A DNA stretch of 64,000 nucleotides from Bidens hawaiensis (GCA_021521415.1 JAIQDT010003784.1:186001-250000); one strand, 5' to 3'; positions 1-11,560 are shown, counted from the first letter of the stretch. Made by a program: numbers and translations. The notes: generated from the letters alone by a model not told the origin.

Positions 1-971
1 AAAAGTAGAAAACCTAAAATGTTTCCCCGTCTTCATCGATAAAAAAAGGACACAAAGTTAGAACAAAAAATATCATATATTGTGTCTTTTTATTATCATT
101 GTATTTCATGTTTATTTTCGTCATTGAATGTGTTATTTGTTTTCTTGACATTGTGTCTTCTTTCCTTGGTATTGTGTTATCTTGTACGATCCGCTGTGCT
201 TTATTATTTTTTATTATTGTGTTTTTTTATTTATTTTCGTTATTGTGTTTTTTTCCCTTCAACATTGTGTCTTTTTTGTCTTTTTTTTGTTGAACGAGAA
301 AGACATGGAAACGTTTTAGTTTTTAGTTTTTTTTATTTATGTTTTAAGTTATGATTTTTTTACCCCAAATCCTTCTCACATTTCTTATTTTTGTCTCCAT
401 TTATATTTTAACATTTTCATGTTAAAATATATGATCACATGTCCATGTAATATGAGATTCTTATTTTTGTCTCCATTTATATTTTAACATTTTCATGTTA
501 AAATATTTGATCACATATCCACATAATATGAGATTGCACGTTTCTAATATTTCATCACATGCTTGCATGTATAACAAAAAACATTTTTGTTTTTAACCCA
601 TGGCATCAAAGTTGTCACAAACTTTAGTAAAGAATTCTAAAAAAACAATCATAAAAATAAATGGTTATTAATATATTTCATTAAAATTTAAATTCCCTAA
701 GTAAGAACCGTCAGATTCAATAAAAACCACGACGATTCAATAAAAGTACTAAGTTAAGCCTAAAGAATCAGATCATCGCTTATTCCACGAATAAATAATA
801 ACCAAAAATCAGAAGAAAGATTTGTCTTAGAGTCAAAATAAGTATAATAAGACTTTTGAAATTTGAAAGAAAAAATTTCAGTTTATATTTCTAAATTCTA
901 ATTCTTGAAATTTTTTTTAGATTTTGGCCGCGAGGTTTGAATATTAAGTATGAATCATAGTTCAAGTACTT
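1..971. other. AT-rich intergenic DNA
   Basis: No coding signal is visible. Positions 79-275 are pyrimidine-rich and repeat a loose ATTGTGTYTT motif about six times, which explains the Phe/Leu/Cys-rich open frames there. The remainder is plain AT-rich sequence apart from the tandem duplication at 382-533. Confidence 0.6.
382..533. repeat. 76-bp tandem duplication
   Basis: Positions 382-457 and 458-533 are near-identical direct copies of a 76-bp unit that starts TTCTTATTTTTGTCTCC and ends near AATATGAGA. They differ at only a few sites, so this is a young local duplication. Each unit holds the short palindrome TTTTAACATTTTCATGTTAAAA-like core (arms TTTTAACAT and ATGTTAAAA). Confidence 0.85.
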
Positions 972-1007
972 TTAGGTTGTGTTTGTTTTTGCTTATAAGG
1001 TCTGCAA

Positions 1008-1043
1008 GGAGCTTATGTCCGCGGGCGCGCAGACATAAGCTCC
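1008..1043. other. 12-bp perfect hairpin with GC-only-like loop
   Basis: GGAGCTTATGTC (1008-1019) is followed by a 12-nt loop CGCGGGCGCGCA and the exact complement GACATAAGCTCC (1032-1043). It lies just inside the left end of the TIR element and stands out in the AT-rich surroundings. It may be a subterminal structure of the element; no function can be read from it. Confidence 0.75.
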
Positions 1044-1165
1044 TCAAGACTGTTTTTTTTAAAAAAAAAAGATCTGAAAACTGCTTTTATGGTCTTAAAA
1101 AATAAGCTTTTATCAACATCTTCATACTTCTTCACACTTTCTAACATCATACCAAGTACCAACAC

Positions 1166-1845
1166 TCAATGTCCGCCGCCACCACCACCCACCACCACCG
1201 TCCGCCGCCGCCACCACCGTCAACCACTCACCACCACCACCGTTAACCACCCACCACCACCACCGCCGCCACCACCACCCACCACCACCGTCTGTCGCCA
1301 CCACCACCGTCAACCACTCACCACCACCACCGTTAACCACCCACCACCACCATCACCACCACCACCCCCCATCGGCCACAACCATCGTCCACTACCACCA
1401 CCACCCACCGTCCGTCGCCACCACCACCCGCCACCACCATCCACCACCACCCACCATCCGCCGCCACCACCACCGTCAACCACTCACCACCACCACCGTT
1501 AACCACCCACCACCACCACCATCCATCACCACCCCCGCGGCCACAACCACCGTCCACTACCACCACCATCCACCACCACCACCCACCTTCCGCCTCCGCC
1601 ACCACCATCTACCACCACCATCCACCACCACCACCCACCTTCCGCCGCCGCCACCGCCATCTACCACCACCACCAGCACCCCGCCACAACCATCCATCAC
1701 CACCATAGTCACTGTTCATCATAACCACCACCCATTGTCGGTCACTATCACCGTCCACCACCCACCACCACAACCGTCCATCACCACCACCCACCGTTCA
1801 CCGCCTACCACAATCGTCTACCACCACCCACTTCCATAGTTCGTA
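1166..1845. repeat. CCACCA-type minisatellite
   Basis: A stretch of about 680 bp is dominated by CCACCACCA, CCGCCGCC and CATCACCACC units, with higher-order repeats such as CGTCAACCACTCACCACC recurring. It creates Pro/His/Thr-rich frames on the plus strand and Gly/Trp/Val-rich frames on the minus strand, which are translation artefacts and not genes. The minus strand is GGTGGT-rich and could form two-tier G-quadruplexes. Confidence 0.85.
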
Positions 1846-2077
1846 CACCACTAACAATTATTTTAGCATTCTACAAACGTTAAATGACTTTTATCTACTG
1901 TAATATATATGATAGGTAACTAATTTTCAGCTTATGCAGACGATATCCAGTTTATAAAACAAACAATATTATATTTTCAGATTGCAGACCTTCAGACCAC
2001 ATCTTCAGTTGCAGACATTAAATCTAATGAAATCAGATTGAAGACAATTTTTGTTCTCAAAAACAAACAACACCTAA

Positions 2078-2399
2078 TCTGTTTCATATATTCCGTGTTT
2101 AAGATACTAGAATAAATATCCGATGAAGGAGAACCATGTTTATCAAAATGACAGACCCATAGAAATAAGTTTGTGAAAAGTGTAAAAGATTAAAACATTT
2201 ATTACATTTGATAATTGCTCCTTATCTTTGGGGGGTGTTAGAGATTCCTTAGTTTTACCTTCTTATGACTTATATCAATAAGTTATAAGCTACAAGTTTG
2301 TAGCATGATATATATAAAAATATACATCTTTTAAGCATCAAATAATCTCTAAAAAATGCAACTTCTATCGTATAATATAGTTCAAATAACTACTTATCA
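2078..2399. other. Intergenic AT-rich DNA
   Basis: No gene or repeat is recognised between the right end of the TIR element and the inferred start of the Athila-like LTR. Confidence 0.4.
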
Positions 2400-2588
2400 T
2401 GTTAAGAGATATTTTCAGGTATATCCAAGCCTCAAACGAAGAAACGAATGAAAATGCAAAGAGAAACCAAATAAAATCAAAGAAAATAGCGAAACACACC
2501 CCCATGTTTCATGGAACACGCCCCCATGCTTTCATGTGCAAGAGAAGACAAAATTCTGCTAGAAAAGAAAAAATACTAGACAACTGGA

Positions 2589-2815
2589 CACGGGGCTGTG
2601 CATTATGGAACCTGAGGCAATGGTCACCTTTCAGAAAAGATAAAAGAAAATATAACAAACACCCAAAAATACGGGGTCGTGCCTCACAAATCTCACCCCC
2701 GTGGTGCAGCATGTACGATCTGACAGAGCATTTAATGCGACTGGACACCAGGACACGGGGTCGTGCCTCACTAGGCACGGAGCCATGCCTGATCACCCAG
2801 ACAACCTATAAATAG
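2589..2815 (+). promoter_or_regulatory. LTR palindrome cluster with TATA box (Athila-like)
   Basis: CACGGGGCTGTG (2589-2600), ACGGGGTCGTGCC (2671-2683), CACGGGGTCGTG (2754-2765) and the imperfect palindrome GGCACGGAGCCATGCC (2774-2789) precede CTATAAATAG (2806-2815). The TATA box is seen directly; its role as the U3 core promoter is inferred from its place in the LTR. The same motif type recurs inside this element near 10638 and 11385. Confidence 0.65.
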
Positions 2816-3757
2816 AGGTGCATGTTGCATTCTATTGGTGTGCTTGGAGAGAAATCTAATACGGATTTCACTTATAAAACACCCACTTTACACTCATATT
2901 GAAGATCTTGTGGAGAGTTTGTAGGCTTGGAGGTCATCATCATCATCACCCATCATCATCATCATCATCATCATCATCCATCACCATTAAAGAAGAAAGA
3001 TTCATCCATATTTGGTTAGATTGTTCTAGTTTAATCATGTGTTTGTTATATTCATCTACTTTGATGTTCATAACTATGTTCATTATGAGCTAAAACTCCA
3101 TTTACCATCTGTTTTCTATGAAGAAGCTTTGTTTTACTTGATGATTATATTAAATATGGAATTGAGTTTTAGTAAAGTACATGATTTTTTTTTGCAGTTA
3201 TCCTTTAATGAAAAATGTTTTGTCACTTTCACTCAACAAATCAAGATTGATTATTAACACTCATTCACGATTCACTCATGTTCTTGGAGCCAAGAAATGG
3301 TAAAAGGCTTATCTTGATAACTTACCTAAGATAAAAATGGATCCTTATATTGTACTTAGAAATGATGAGATATAAGCTATGAACTATTTCTCTAGTATTG
3401 ATAATTCTGAAATAACATTGTTAACACGATTGCTTAGGTTATCATGCTAGTTAAAGAAATCAAATGTTAAAGGAATGTGTAATTATAATCTACTTAAATC
3501 AACCAAGGGGAGGTTGTGTGACTAAACTATAACCACCTGAAGTTGTTAGAATTTGTATTTAAGATATCGAAGTCAATCCTATTCTTTATACTTTACTGAA
3601 ACTACTTGCTTACTTAAATTGACATTCTCGTGGTAGACTTGAAGTTATGCATGCTACTTTCTTTTATGTCATAGGGTAAGTTCATTTAGAAATGAGGGAC
3701 TATTGTATCATACATTATTAAAGCAAGTTTATCACATATGTACTTTATAATCATTAA

Positions 3758-4631
3758 GGTAGTGTTTGGTATGAATGAATGAGAGGCGGAATGGAATAGT
3801 CTATTATGATTGAATGAAAAAAAATGTGTTTGGTTGGTCAATGGAATGGAATCATCCATTACCATGTCCATGCCATTCCCTCCAAAACACCACAAATTCA
3901 TTCCGTCCACCCCCTTTGTTTTTTTTTTCATTCCATCCCTCTTTCAAACCATATCACCTCCAACACCCTCCCACCACTACTACCTATTACCTTCACACCA
4001 CAACCACCACCACCGCCTTCGCCGCCGGCCACCACGACCGCCCGCCTCTGCCTCCGCCTCTGCCGCCCACCACCACCACCACCCGCATCCGCCTACCATC
4101 GTCGTCCACCACCGCCTCTATCAACCACCCACCACCACCTACCATTGTCGCCCACCACCGCCACCACCAACCATCGCTCCCAGCCATCACCATCGTCCGC
4201 CACCCGCCGCTTACTATTGCCATCACCACCACCCACCACCTGCCACCACCACCAATCGCTCCCGCCCATCACCACCGCCGCCCACCACCCAGTATCACCA
4301 CCACCACCAATCGCTCCCGCCCATCTCCACAACCACCACCACCGCCCGCCGCCACCATCCACTATCACCACCACCTGCCACCACCACTAATCGATCCCGC
4401 GCATCACCACCGCCGCCCACCACCCACCACCACCATTACTGCTTGCCGCCCACCGCCACTCACTACAAATTTTATTTTATTACGACTTTTTCTAGCTTAC
4501 CAAAAAATAAAAATAATTCATGTCATTCCCACATGGTAACCAAACATGTCAATGGAATGGTAATGATAAATTCCATTACCTCGTCCATTCCATTCCCTCG
4601 CTTATTCCATTACCCTGTACCAAACAGACCC
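3758..4631. mobile_element. Tourist-like (PIF/Harbinger) MITE, TSD TAA
   Basis: The left end is GGTAGTGTTTGGTA and the right end, on the other strand, is GGGTCTGTTTGGTA. TAA is duplicated on both sides (3755-3757 and 4632-4634). Subterminal sequence repeats GGAATGGAAT-type motifs in inverted orientation. A 3-bp TAA target and these ends are characteristic of PIF/Harbinger MITEs. At 874 bp it is long for a MITE because about 480 bp of CCACCA-type minisatellite (about 3980-4460) sits in the middle. No transposase is encoded. Confidence 0.85.
3980..4460. repeat. CCACCA-type minisatellite inside the Tourist-like MITE
   Basis: CCACCACCACC, CCGCCGCCCACC and ATCGCTCCCGCCCATC units repeat through this block. 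The proline/histidine-rich overlapping frames here are artefacts of repeat composition. The composition resembles the minisatellite at 1166-1845 in a different TIR element. Confidence 0.85.
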
Positions 4632-4996
4632 TAAGGAAGAATGGAGTGGATTCTTGATTAAAGATGGTAACCTTCATATAATTGATTTACTCATTTAAAA
4701 TTTCTCATCTTGTTCATATATATATATATAATTCTAAAAAAGTTTAAAAAACACTCCAAAATGATTATCTTCTCCGATTAAATTAAAATAAAGATTTATT
4801 ATTAGAAATATTTATGTCCATGGATCGATACTTGTTTCTTACCAATACTATTGTAGATATACGATAGGTACACTTGTCTATTTTGTGTGTGGTTAGTGTT
4901 AGTAGAAATCACTTTTATAAATTTAAAACACGATCTTATGCGAAAACTAAATCCATCACACATTTTACGACACGATCACAGCACACATCAAGTTTT

Positions 4997-5014
4997 TGGC
5001 GCCGTTGACAGGGG
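4997..5014 (+). promoter_or_regulatory. Primer-binding site, tRNA-Asp type
   Basis: TGGCGCCGTTGACAGGGG follows the LTR end after AGTTTT. It matches the Athila/Tat primer-binding site TGGCGCCGTTGCCGGGG, complementary to the 3' end of plant tRNA-Asp, except for one substitution. Confidence 0.85.
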
Positions 5015-5177
5015 CACGGTACATTTCTAAGAACAATCCAAGTTTTAATTTAATCATTGTCTTAATTGTATAAATTTTTATTTTCTTTTTCTACTAACTA
5101 TTAGACTTTTCTTATTTTAAAGCTAGCCTTTCCTTTAGTTTAAATTTAAATTGTTTAAAATTGATATAATCCCATGT

Positions 5178-6330
5178 ATGTCCTCTACATTAGGACTTGA
5201 GCTTGTTTCTCCAATTTCTGAACCCGAGCGACTTTTCGCCGAAGAATACGCAACCGGGCAAAATAAATCACTAAAGCAATCAAGGACGAATTAGTAGAAG
5301 CCACGGCATCCGAAGGAAATTAAGCAGAAGAAATGATGGAAGCACCAAACGATGAACCAAACATGAGCCAGTATGTCAAGCCAACCCTCTAAGGCTATGG
5401 CAATGGAGTGGCTCTACCAGAAATCGCCGACAATTTCAAAATCAAATCTAACACCATTCATATGGTGAAAAATTCAGTTCAATTTCATGGTCTCCTCGAC
5501 GAAGAACCCCTGTCTCATTTATCTCGATGCTTATGAATCCGCGGAAACTTTAAAATTCAAAAATGTTTAGAAGATCATATCAGACTCAAACTCTTTCCTT
5601 TCTCTCTTAGGGGACAATCCTTAGAATGGATAAAATCTCTTCCTTCTGGTTCCATCACCAAATGGGACCAGATGGTTGAATAGTTTCTCCTCAATACTTC
5701 TCGTCTGGTAAAACTGCAAAGTATCGAGCCAACATCAACGGATTCCGGACTGCCGATGATGAATCGTTACACGCAGCATGGGAGAGATCCAAAAGTCTTC
5801 TGAGAAGATGCCCACATCATGGACTGAGCGTATGGTTACAAGTAAAAACTTTCTTTGATGCACAATCTTGTCAAAACAAACAGGCCATAGACCAACTCGT
5901 CGGTGGAGACCTAGGATCTAATCACCTAACGAAGCATTTAAAATCATGGAGAAGGCAACAAAGAAGAGTTTCTCTTATAACCCACCAAGATCTACACCAG
6001 CACATAAGGAATGCACCACGTCGATTCCAACCCCTTCGCCACCGCACAGCTTGAAGCACTCTCAAAAAAATTTGAGCATCTTCAAGCCGAACAATCAAAA
6101 ACCAAAATAAAATGTGACACCTGTGGATGAACACATAAGAGAAGTGACTGCAAACAAGTCTTTATGGCCATGGAAGAAGTTGACTTCATCACCCGCCAAA
6201 GCAACGCTTTTAGTAACAACAACAATCCAGGATGGAGAAAACACCCGAATTTCAGTTGGAAGGACGGAGGTAACACTCAAACCCTACCCGAATTCGAAAA
6301 GAGGTAGATCAATCAATCTTTCCAAACTTA
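5178..6330 (+). pseudogene. gag remnant (Athila-like)
   Basis: A plausible start ATG at 5178 opens a 38-codon frame before the first stop. Further along, conceptual translation in shifting frames gives retrotransposon gag signatures: LKLFPFSLRGQSLEWIKSLP (near 5590-5650), then AAWERSKSLLRRCPHHGLS (near 5775-5830). A zinc knuckle CDTCG-stop-THKRSDC (about 6112-6155) follows, then the Athila/Tat-typical GWRKHPNFSW (about 6230-6262). At least four stops and two frameshifts interrupt it. The protein would have been the capsid/nucleocapsid precursor; this copy cannot make it. Confidence 0.75.
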
Positions 6331-7035
6331 ACCTTAATTTCAAGAACAAAGTTCTAGTAGTAATCACTTTTTGAACTACTCAAGAATTGAAGAAATGTTG
6401 AACCAAATCATGACCAAAACAAATGAAACAAAAAAGAAGGCCGACTTAAGGGCCGTTGACATCAGCGGGGTATTGTTAAAGCATGAAGCTGACCTAAAAC
6501 CCAACAAGCATCGTTGCAGAATCTAGAAACTCAGATCAGACAGATTACCCGACAATTGTCTGAAAGGCCACCTGGCGCTCTTCCAAGCAACAAACAGTAA
6601 GTGCTGTTACATTGAGAGGTGGCACAACCACTGTTGCCTCACCAAATTTAGATGCAGCTATGGAAAAGGAAGTCCCTGATAAGACGCAGGAAAGACGGAG
6701 CCCTGCAGGTACCATACAACCAAAGGAACTGGTTAGAACTTATATTCCACCTATTGCATATCCTAGACGGCTGAAACAAGAGAGATTGGAAGCTTAGTAC
6801 GGGAAGTTTTTAGAACTCTTCAAACAACTCCATATCAACATCCATTTTGTCGAGGTTTTTGCTCAGATGCCGAAATATCCAAAGTTTCTTAAAGAAGTGC
6901 TGACCATTAATAGGAAGCTGGAGGAGCTCTCGCATGTCACCTTGAGTGAAGAATGCTCAGCTGTCCTCCAAAACAAGTTGTCGCCATAAAAGACTGATTC
7001 AAGTAGATTTAATATCCCTTATCTCATAGGAAATT

Positions 7036-7401
7036 TTATCTGTTAGCAATGCCCTGGCCGAACTAAGTGCTAGTATTAATTTAATGCATTACGCTGTTCT
7101 TGCAAAACTAGGGATAGGAAAACCAAAGCGCACTCGCATGAGCATTCAGTTAGCTGACCGGTTTGTTAAATATCTTCGAGGCATTGTTGAAAACATACTT
7201 TTCAAAATTGACAAATTTGTTTTCCTAGTAGATTTTGTGATTCTAGACATGGATGAAGACAAATGTGTACCTCTGATTTTAGGAAGACCCTTTTTAGCCA
7301 CTACGGAGGCTATTATTGATGTTTGCACCGGCAAACTCACTCTTAGGGTAAATGATGAGGCAATCACGTTTGATATAAGAAAGATCTATGAAACATCATG
7401 A
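7036..7401 (+). pseudogene. Aspartic protease remnant (Athila-like)
   Basis: The frame reads NALAELSASINLMHYAVLAK and continues with ILDMDEDKCVPLILGRPFLA, a typical plant Ty3/gypsy retropepsin with the LILGRPFL flap-side motif. The catalytic triad region, normally D-L-G-A-S, reads E-L-S-A-S here (E at 7060-7062), so both the catalytic Asp and the Gly are replaced. The frame is open to 7401. It would have cut the Gag-Pol polyprotein; as seen it should be inactive. Confidence 0.8.
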
Positions 7402-7633
7402 TGACACATATACTGTGTCGACATCATCGATTCTATCGTGAGTTTCTATGTGCGAGATTCCTACATCACTTACACACTTGAAACACAAGTCTTAAACCAA
7501 AACCATCACCTAACCCATTTTAGAAAATTAAAATCTCGATGCCAACAACAACAATCAAGAAGCATCAGAAGTAGTATGTGAAATCACCGAGTGTAATGTA
7601 AAAGCAAAACCATCAATCGAATAACCACCAACC

Positions 7634-9190
7634 TTGGAGTTAAAAGAACTCCCGAACCATCTCGAATACGCCTTATCAGAAAAATATTATCAATTCCTAG
7701 TAATTATTTCATCTCATCTTTCTAAAGAAGAGAAAGACGAACTTCTTAAGGTTCTAAAAATCCATAAGAAGGATATAGCGTTGAAGATCATGGATATCAA
7801 GGGCATCAGTCCTTCCTTTTATACTCACAAAATCCTCATGGAGGAAGAATACAAACCCGTGGTACAACATCAAAGACGTCTTAATCCCAACATGCAAGAT
7901 GTGGTGAACAAAAAATTTATCAAACTCTTTGATGCAGGATTAATCTACCCAATCTCATATTCACCTTGGGTTAGTACAATTCAAGTAGTACCCAAGAAGG
8001 GAAGGATCACAGTGGTAATGAACGAGAAAGACGAACTAATACCAATGAGGACCCTCACAAGCCAGTGAGTTTGTATTGACTATGAGAAGCTTAATGACGC
8101 CACAAGAAAAGATCATTTTCTAGTTCCTTTTATTGACCAAATGCTTGAACGACTATCTGGAAAAATGTTTTATTGTTTTCTTGATGGATTCTCCGGATAC
8201 TTTCAGATTCCCATTGATCCTGAGGATCATAAGAAAACCACCTTTACATGTCCGTATGGCACCTTTGCCTACCGAAGAATGCCATTTGGAATATGTAACG
8301 CTCCGGCCACCTTCCAACGTTTCATGGTGGACATTTTTCATGAAATGATCGAACACTCTATGGAGTTTCAACGGACGACTTCTCAGCCTTTGGAGACTTC
8401 TTCGATCATTTTTTGAGAAACCTAGACATAATGTTAACTAGGTGTGAAGAAGTGAACTTAGTACCCAACTGGAAAAATGTCACTTTAGGGTCAAAGAGGG
8501 CATTGTTCTCGGTCATAATCCCAAGCAGGACTAGAAGTTGATAGAGCAAAATTTGAAACTATAACCAAACTTCCACCACCAACTTCAGTCAAAGCAATTA
8601 GAAGTTTTCCAGGTCACGCAGGATTCTACCGCCGCTTCATAAAAGTCTTTTCGCAAACTTCTAGACCTATGACCAAACTTCTGGAAAAAGATGCACCATT
8701 TATTTTCTTTGAAGAATGTGTTGAATCGTTTAACATACTGAAAAACAAACTTGTCAACGCACCAATCATGACTACACCCGATTGGATCCTTCAATTAGAA
8801 ATCATGTGCGATGCAAATGACTTTGAAGTTGGAGCCGTACTCGGCCAACGCAAAGAAAAAAAATTTCACCCAATTTACTATGCTAGTAAAACTCTTAATA
8901 ATGCACAAGAAAATTACACCACAACAGAAAACGAGTTATTAGCCGTAATTTTTGCCTTTGACAAAAATTAGATCCTACCTTGTTCTTTCCAAACCATTGT
9001 TTACACCGACCATGCCACCATACGATACCTCTTCAACAAGCAAGGTGCAAAACCTAGACTTATCCGATGGATTCTACTACTCCAAGAATTCGACAAAGAA
9101 ATCCAAGAAAAGAGAGGAGTAGAGAATGTAGCCACAGACCATCTTTCACGCTTAGAATCCCCAGCTTCAGAAGAACATCACAAAGAAATT
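7634..9190 (+). pseudogene. Reverse transcriptase and RNase H remnant (Athila-like)
   Basis: From 7634 the frame reads through the RT N-terminal region (SPWVSTIQVVPKKG) to a TGA at 8066-8068 that replaces a Trp codon, then continues in the same frame with VCIDYEKLND and RRMPFGICNAPATFQRFM. At the catalytic box the F/Y-M-D-D motif reads S-T-D-D in a shifted frame (about 8358-8375). RNase H follows at 8669-8971 with HPIYYASKTLNNAQENYTTTE, after an IRSFPGHAGFYRRFI-type linker (8593-8640). Several frameshifts make it nonfunctional. The role would have been cDNA synthesis and RNA strand removal. Confidence 0.8.
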
Positions 9191-9194
9191 ATCG

Positions 9195-10500
9195 ATAATA
9201 ATTTCCACACGAAGTTCTTATGCATATCCAAGCATTCCTGAAAGAGGAGGAGAAAGTCCTTGGTTTGCTGATTTCAAGAACTCTCTAGCTTGTGGAATCC
9301 TAAGAAAAGAGCTAACTCATCAACAACAAAAAAATTTCTTCTCCAACCTTAAGTTATACTTGTGGGAAGACACTTACTTGTTTAGGATAGGATCCGATCA
9401 GGTTGTTCATATGTGTGTGTCAGGAAAGGAGACCTTAGATATTCTCAAACACTGCCATGAAGGACCAACTGATGAGCACCACGGTATCGCCACCACAGTC
9501 AGGAAATTGTTTGAAGTAGGATTCTTCTGGCCCACCATATATAAAGAAACACATGATTTGATCCAAGAATGTGATGCCTGTCAAAGAGCCGGAAGAAACT
9601 CAACCAAGAATGAGATGGCTCAAAAAGACATTCAGATTTGTGAGGTCTTTGATGTATGGGGAATAGATTTCATAGGCCCATTTCTTATCTCATTCGGAAA
9701 TAAATACATCCTAGTAGTAGTCGACTACGTGTCTAAATGGGTAGAAGCACAAGCTCTTCCCACTAACGATGCTCGGGTTGTTATACGATTTCAGAAAAAA
9801 TTATTTTCATGATTCGGTACTTCAATAGCCTTAATCAGCGATAGAGGTACTCACTTCTGCAATACCCAAATGGACAAAAATCATGGCATGATATGGTGTT
9901 TACCACAGTTTGGCAACGCCATATTATCCACAGACCAATGGACAAGTGGAATTCTCGAATCGGGGGATAAAGAGTATCCTCGAGAAATTTATTAGAATGA
10001 ATCGCAAAAATTGGGCAGAAGAGTTAGATGACGCTTTATGGGCACTTAGGACGGCATATAAACCCTTATAGGAACAACACCATTTAAACTTGTTTATGGG
10101 AAAGCATGCCATCTACCCGTAGAACTAAAACACAAAGCTTATTGGGATCTTAGATCAGTGAACTTTGATCTGATGTCCGTCGGTAAAAACCGGGAAGATA
10201 AAATTCACGAGCAACAAGAACTAAGAGCACTAGCATACTAAAATTCCTGGTCTTACGAAGAAAAGACTAAACGTCTGCACGACGCCCAGTTAAAAGAAAA
10301 CAAAAAATTTCAAGTTGACGATCGTGTAATGTTATATAACACACGTTTACATCATTTCCCAAAAAGTTGAAATCTCATTGGACATGCACATACATAGTTG
10401 AAACAGTTTTTGACTACGAGATAGTTGAGATTTGAAGTTCTGATGGCCACAAGTTCAAAGTTAATGGACATCGATTAAAATCATACATTGATGGAGCATT
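9195..10500 (+). pseudogene. Integrase remnant (Athila-like)
   Basis: The open stretch 9360-9812 carries the HHCC zinc-binding region (H-C-H-E-G-P ending in [10 protein letters not shown]) and the first part of the DDE core ([13 protein letters not shown], then [16 protein letters not shown]). The next core part near 9825-9960 (SDRGTHFCN, then a PYYPQTNGQ-like segment) is in other frames. A C-terminal FKVNGHRLKSYIDG-like motif ends near 10490. Multiple stops are present, so no integrase can be made. Confidence 0.75.
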
Positions 10501-10637
10501 CGAGGCCATCTCAGAGGTAGTAATCCTCCGCCATAACCGATGAACATACTAGAAATAGGGTCTGGCCAAGACCCTCATTAAACCAGGCATTTCATATATG
10601 TTCGCTCGTTTTGTTTCACTAAAAATAATTAGCCAAA

Positions 10638-10783
10638 CCACGGGGCCGTGGCCGCAATGTGCGGGTCGGAATCTTCGTTTCAAAAATCTCAGTCAGTCTG
10701 ACGCGTAACAGAATTGGCATACTAGGCACATGGTCGTGTTCCCTAAAAATTGGGCCGTGTCTGGAAACTTTTTGGCTATAAAT
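10638..10783 (+). promoter_or_regulatory. Internal palindrome plus TATA module 1 (Athila-like)
   Basis: The perfect palindrome-like CCACGGGGCCGTGG (10638-10651), then GGCACATGGTCGTG and GGGCCGTGTC, precede TATAAAT (10777-10783). This repeats the motif order of the LTR (2589-2815) but lies downstream of integrase. A 44-codon ORF begins 67 bp past the TATA box, at 10851. Promoter activity is inferred. Confidence 0.5.
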
Positions 10784-10850
10784 CGCATCTCCTACCAACG
10801 CATTTGTTTGCACTATGCCAAACAGCAATCCTCATTTCTGAGATACCACA

Positions 10851-10985
10851 ATGCCTTCTAAGATAAGCAATGAAATCTTCGTTCCTCGCCAACCGATAAA
10901 GGAAACCCGACATCCTTCCAAAACTAGCTACTACTCAAACTTCAAGAACACGTTAAGGAACTCACCTAAAGGAACCTCTTCGTAA
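10851..10985 (+). CDS. Small ORF after internal module 1, unrecognised
   Basis: A 44-codon frame from ATG 10851 to TAA 10985 begins MPSKISNEIFVPRQPIKE. It is basic and polar and matches no family I recognise. It sits in the accessory 3' region of the Athila-like element, where some relatives carry extra ORFs. It may be a truncated remnant; the frame after the stop (11015-11314) is open but not convincingly coding. Confidence 0.3.
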   Translation: MPSKISNEIFVPRQPIKETRHPSKTSYYSNFKNTLRNSPKGTSS

Positions 10986-11384
10986 AAAATCGTCTCATTC
11001 AATTCACCGAGTCGGTGGAAGGAATGACGATGGAGTTGCGGGACATCAAAGAGCAACTACAATTTCAAGTCCTCCTTTTCACCTGCTTTCCTCCACCCGG
11101 ACGTTCGATAGGGGAGATCCATTCGGTGGAATCTAGAGTAGTTTTATCTTTTCATGTTGTAATCAAGTGCACAAGGCACAAGTTTAGGATTATCGGGCTT
11201 AACCCGGTTTTTTTTTATGTTCCAATATATTCGGGCTTATCTCGATTTATGTTTAGGACCTTTTTATTAATGAAAGTAAATTTAGGGCGTAAAATGTGTT
11301 CAAATAAATCTTAAACCATCGTTCCGAAAAATTCCTACTCTCGCGGTTTGCTAAAAATCAAAGATAAAAAATTTAGTGAAAAAA

Positions 11385-11560
11385 CACGGGGCAGTGTATC
11401 AGTCAGTGTACACGAGGCCATGGTCACCCTAGAATCTTCAGCATGATACGCGCTGATGTTGTGCAATTCTCTGAATCAGAAACATTTATTCCCTCCTAGG
11501 CAAGGGGCCGTGTCTCTGGTTACATAGGTCGTGTCTAATGTCCAGTCCCTCTATATATTT
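11385..11560 (+). promoter_or_regulatory. Internal palindrome plus TATA module 2 (Athila-like)
   Basis: CACGGGGCAGTGT (11385-11397), ACACGAGGCCATGGT (about 11409-11423), AAGGGGCCGTGTC (about 11502-11514) and TAGGTCGTGTC (about 11525-11535) precede CTATATATTT (11551-11560). An ATG follows at 11607. This is the third occurrence in this element of the CACGG/CCGTG cluster followed by a TATA box. Confidence 0.5.

Larger units (their letters stand above)
972..2077. mobile_element. Non-autonomous TIR element (MITE-like) with minisatellite cargo
   Basis: The ends are inverted repeats. The left end (972-991) begins TTAGGTTGTGTTTG and the right end (2058-2077), read on the other strand, begins TTAGGTGTTGTTTG; 18 of 20 positions match. 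No transposase is encoded. Most of the interior is a CCACCA-type minisatellite. The flanking TTA/TAA is compatible with a PIF/Harbinger-type TWA target, but a clean duplication cannot be shown, so hAT or another superfamily remains possible. Confidence 0.6.
2400..4990 (+). repeat. 5' LTR of the Athila-like element, split by a MITE
   Basis: The region ends in CACATCA at 4990, seven bases before the PBS, as expected for an LTR end. It contains CACGGGGYCGTG motifs and a TATA box (2806-2815), and a CAT trinucleotide run near 2935-2985. The Tourist-like MITE at 3758-4631 is inserted in it. The left edge cannot be fixed without a second LTR to compare. Confidence 0.6.

Noticed and set aside
1089..1502. 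Pro/His/Thr-rich ORF of 137 codons (and overlapping minus-strand Gly/Trp frames)
   Set aside because: Produced entirely by the CCACCA minisatellite; all frames on both strands stay open for compositional reasons.
3810..4634. 274-codon His/Pro-rich ORF and its overlapping frames
   Set aside because: Lies wholly inside the Tourist-like MITE and its minisatellite; three overlapping frames are open, which shows absence of stops rather than coding.
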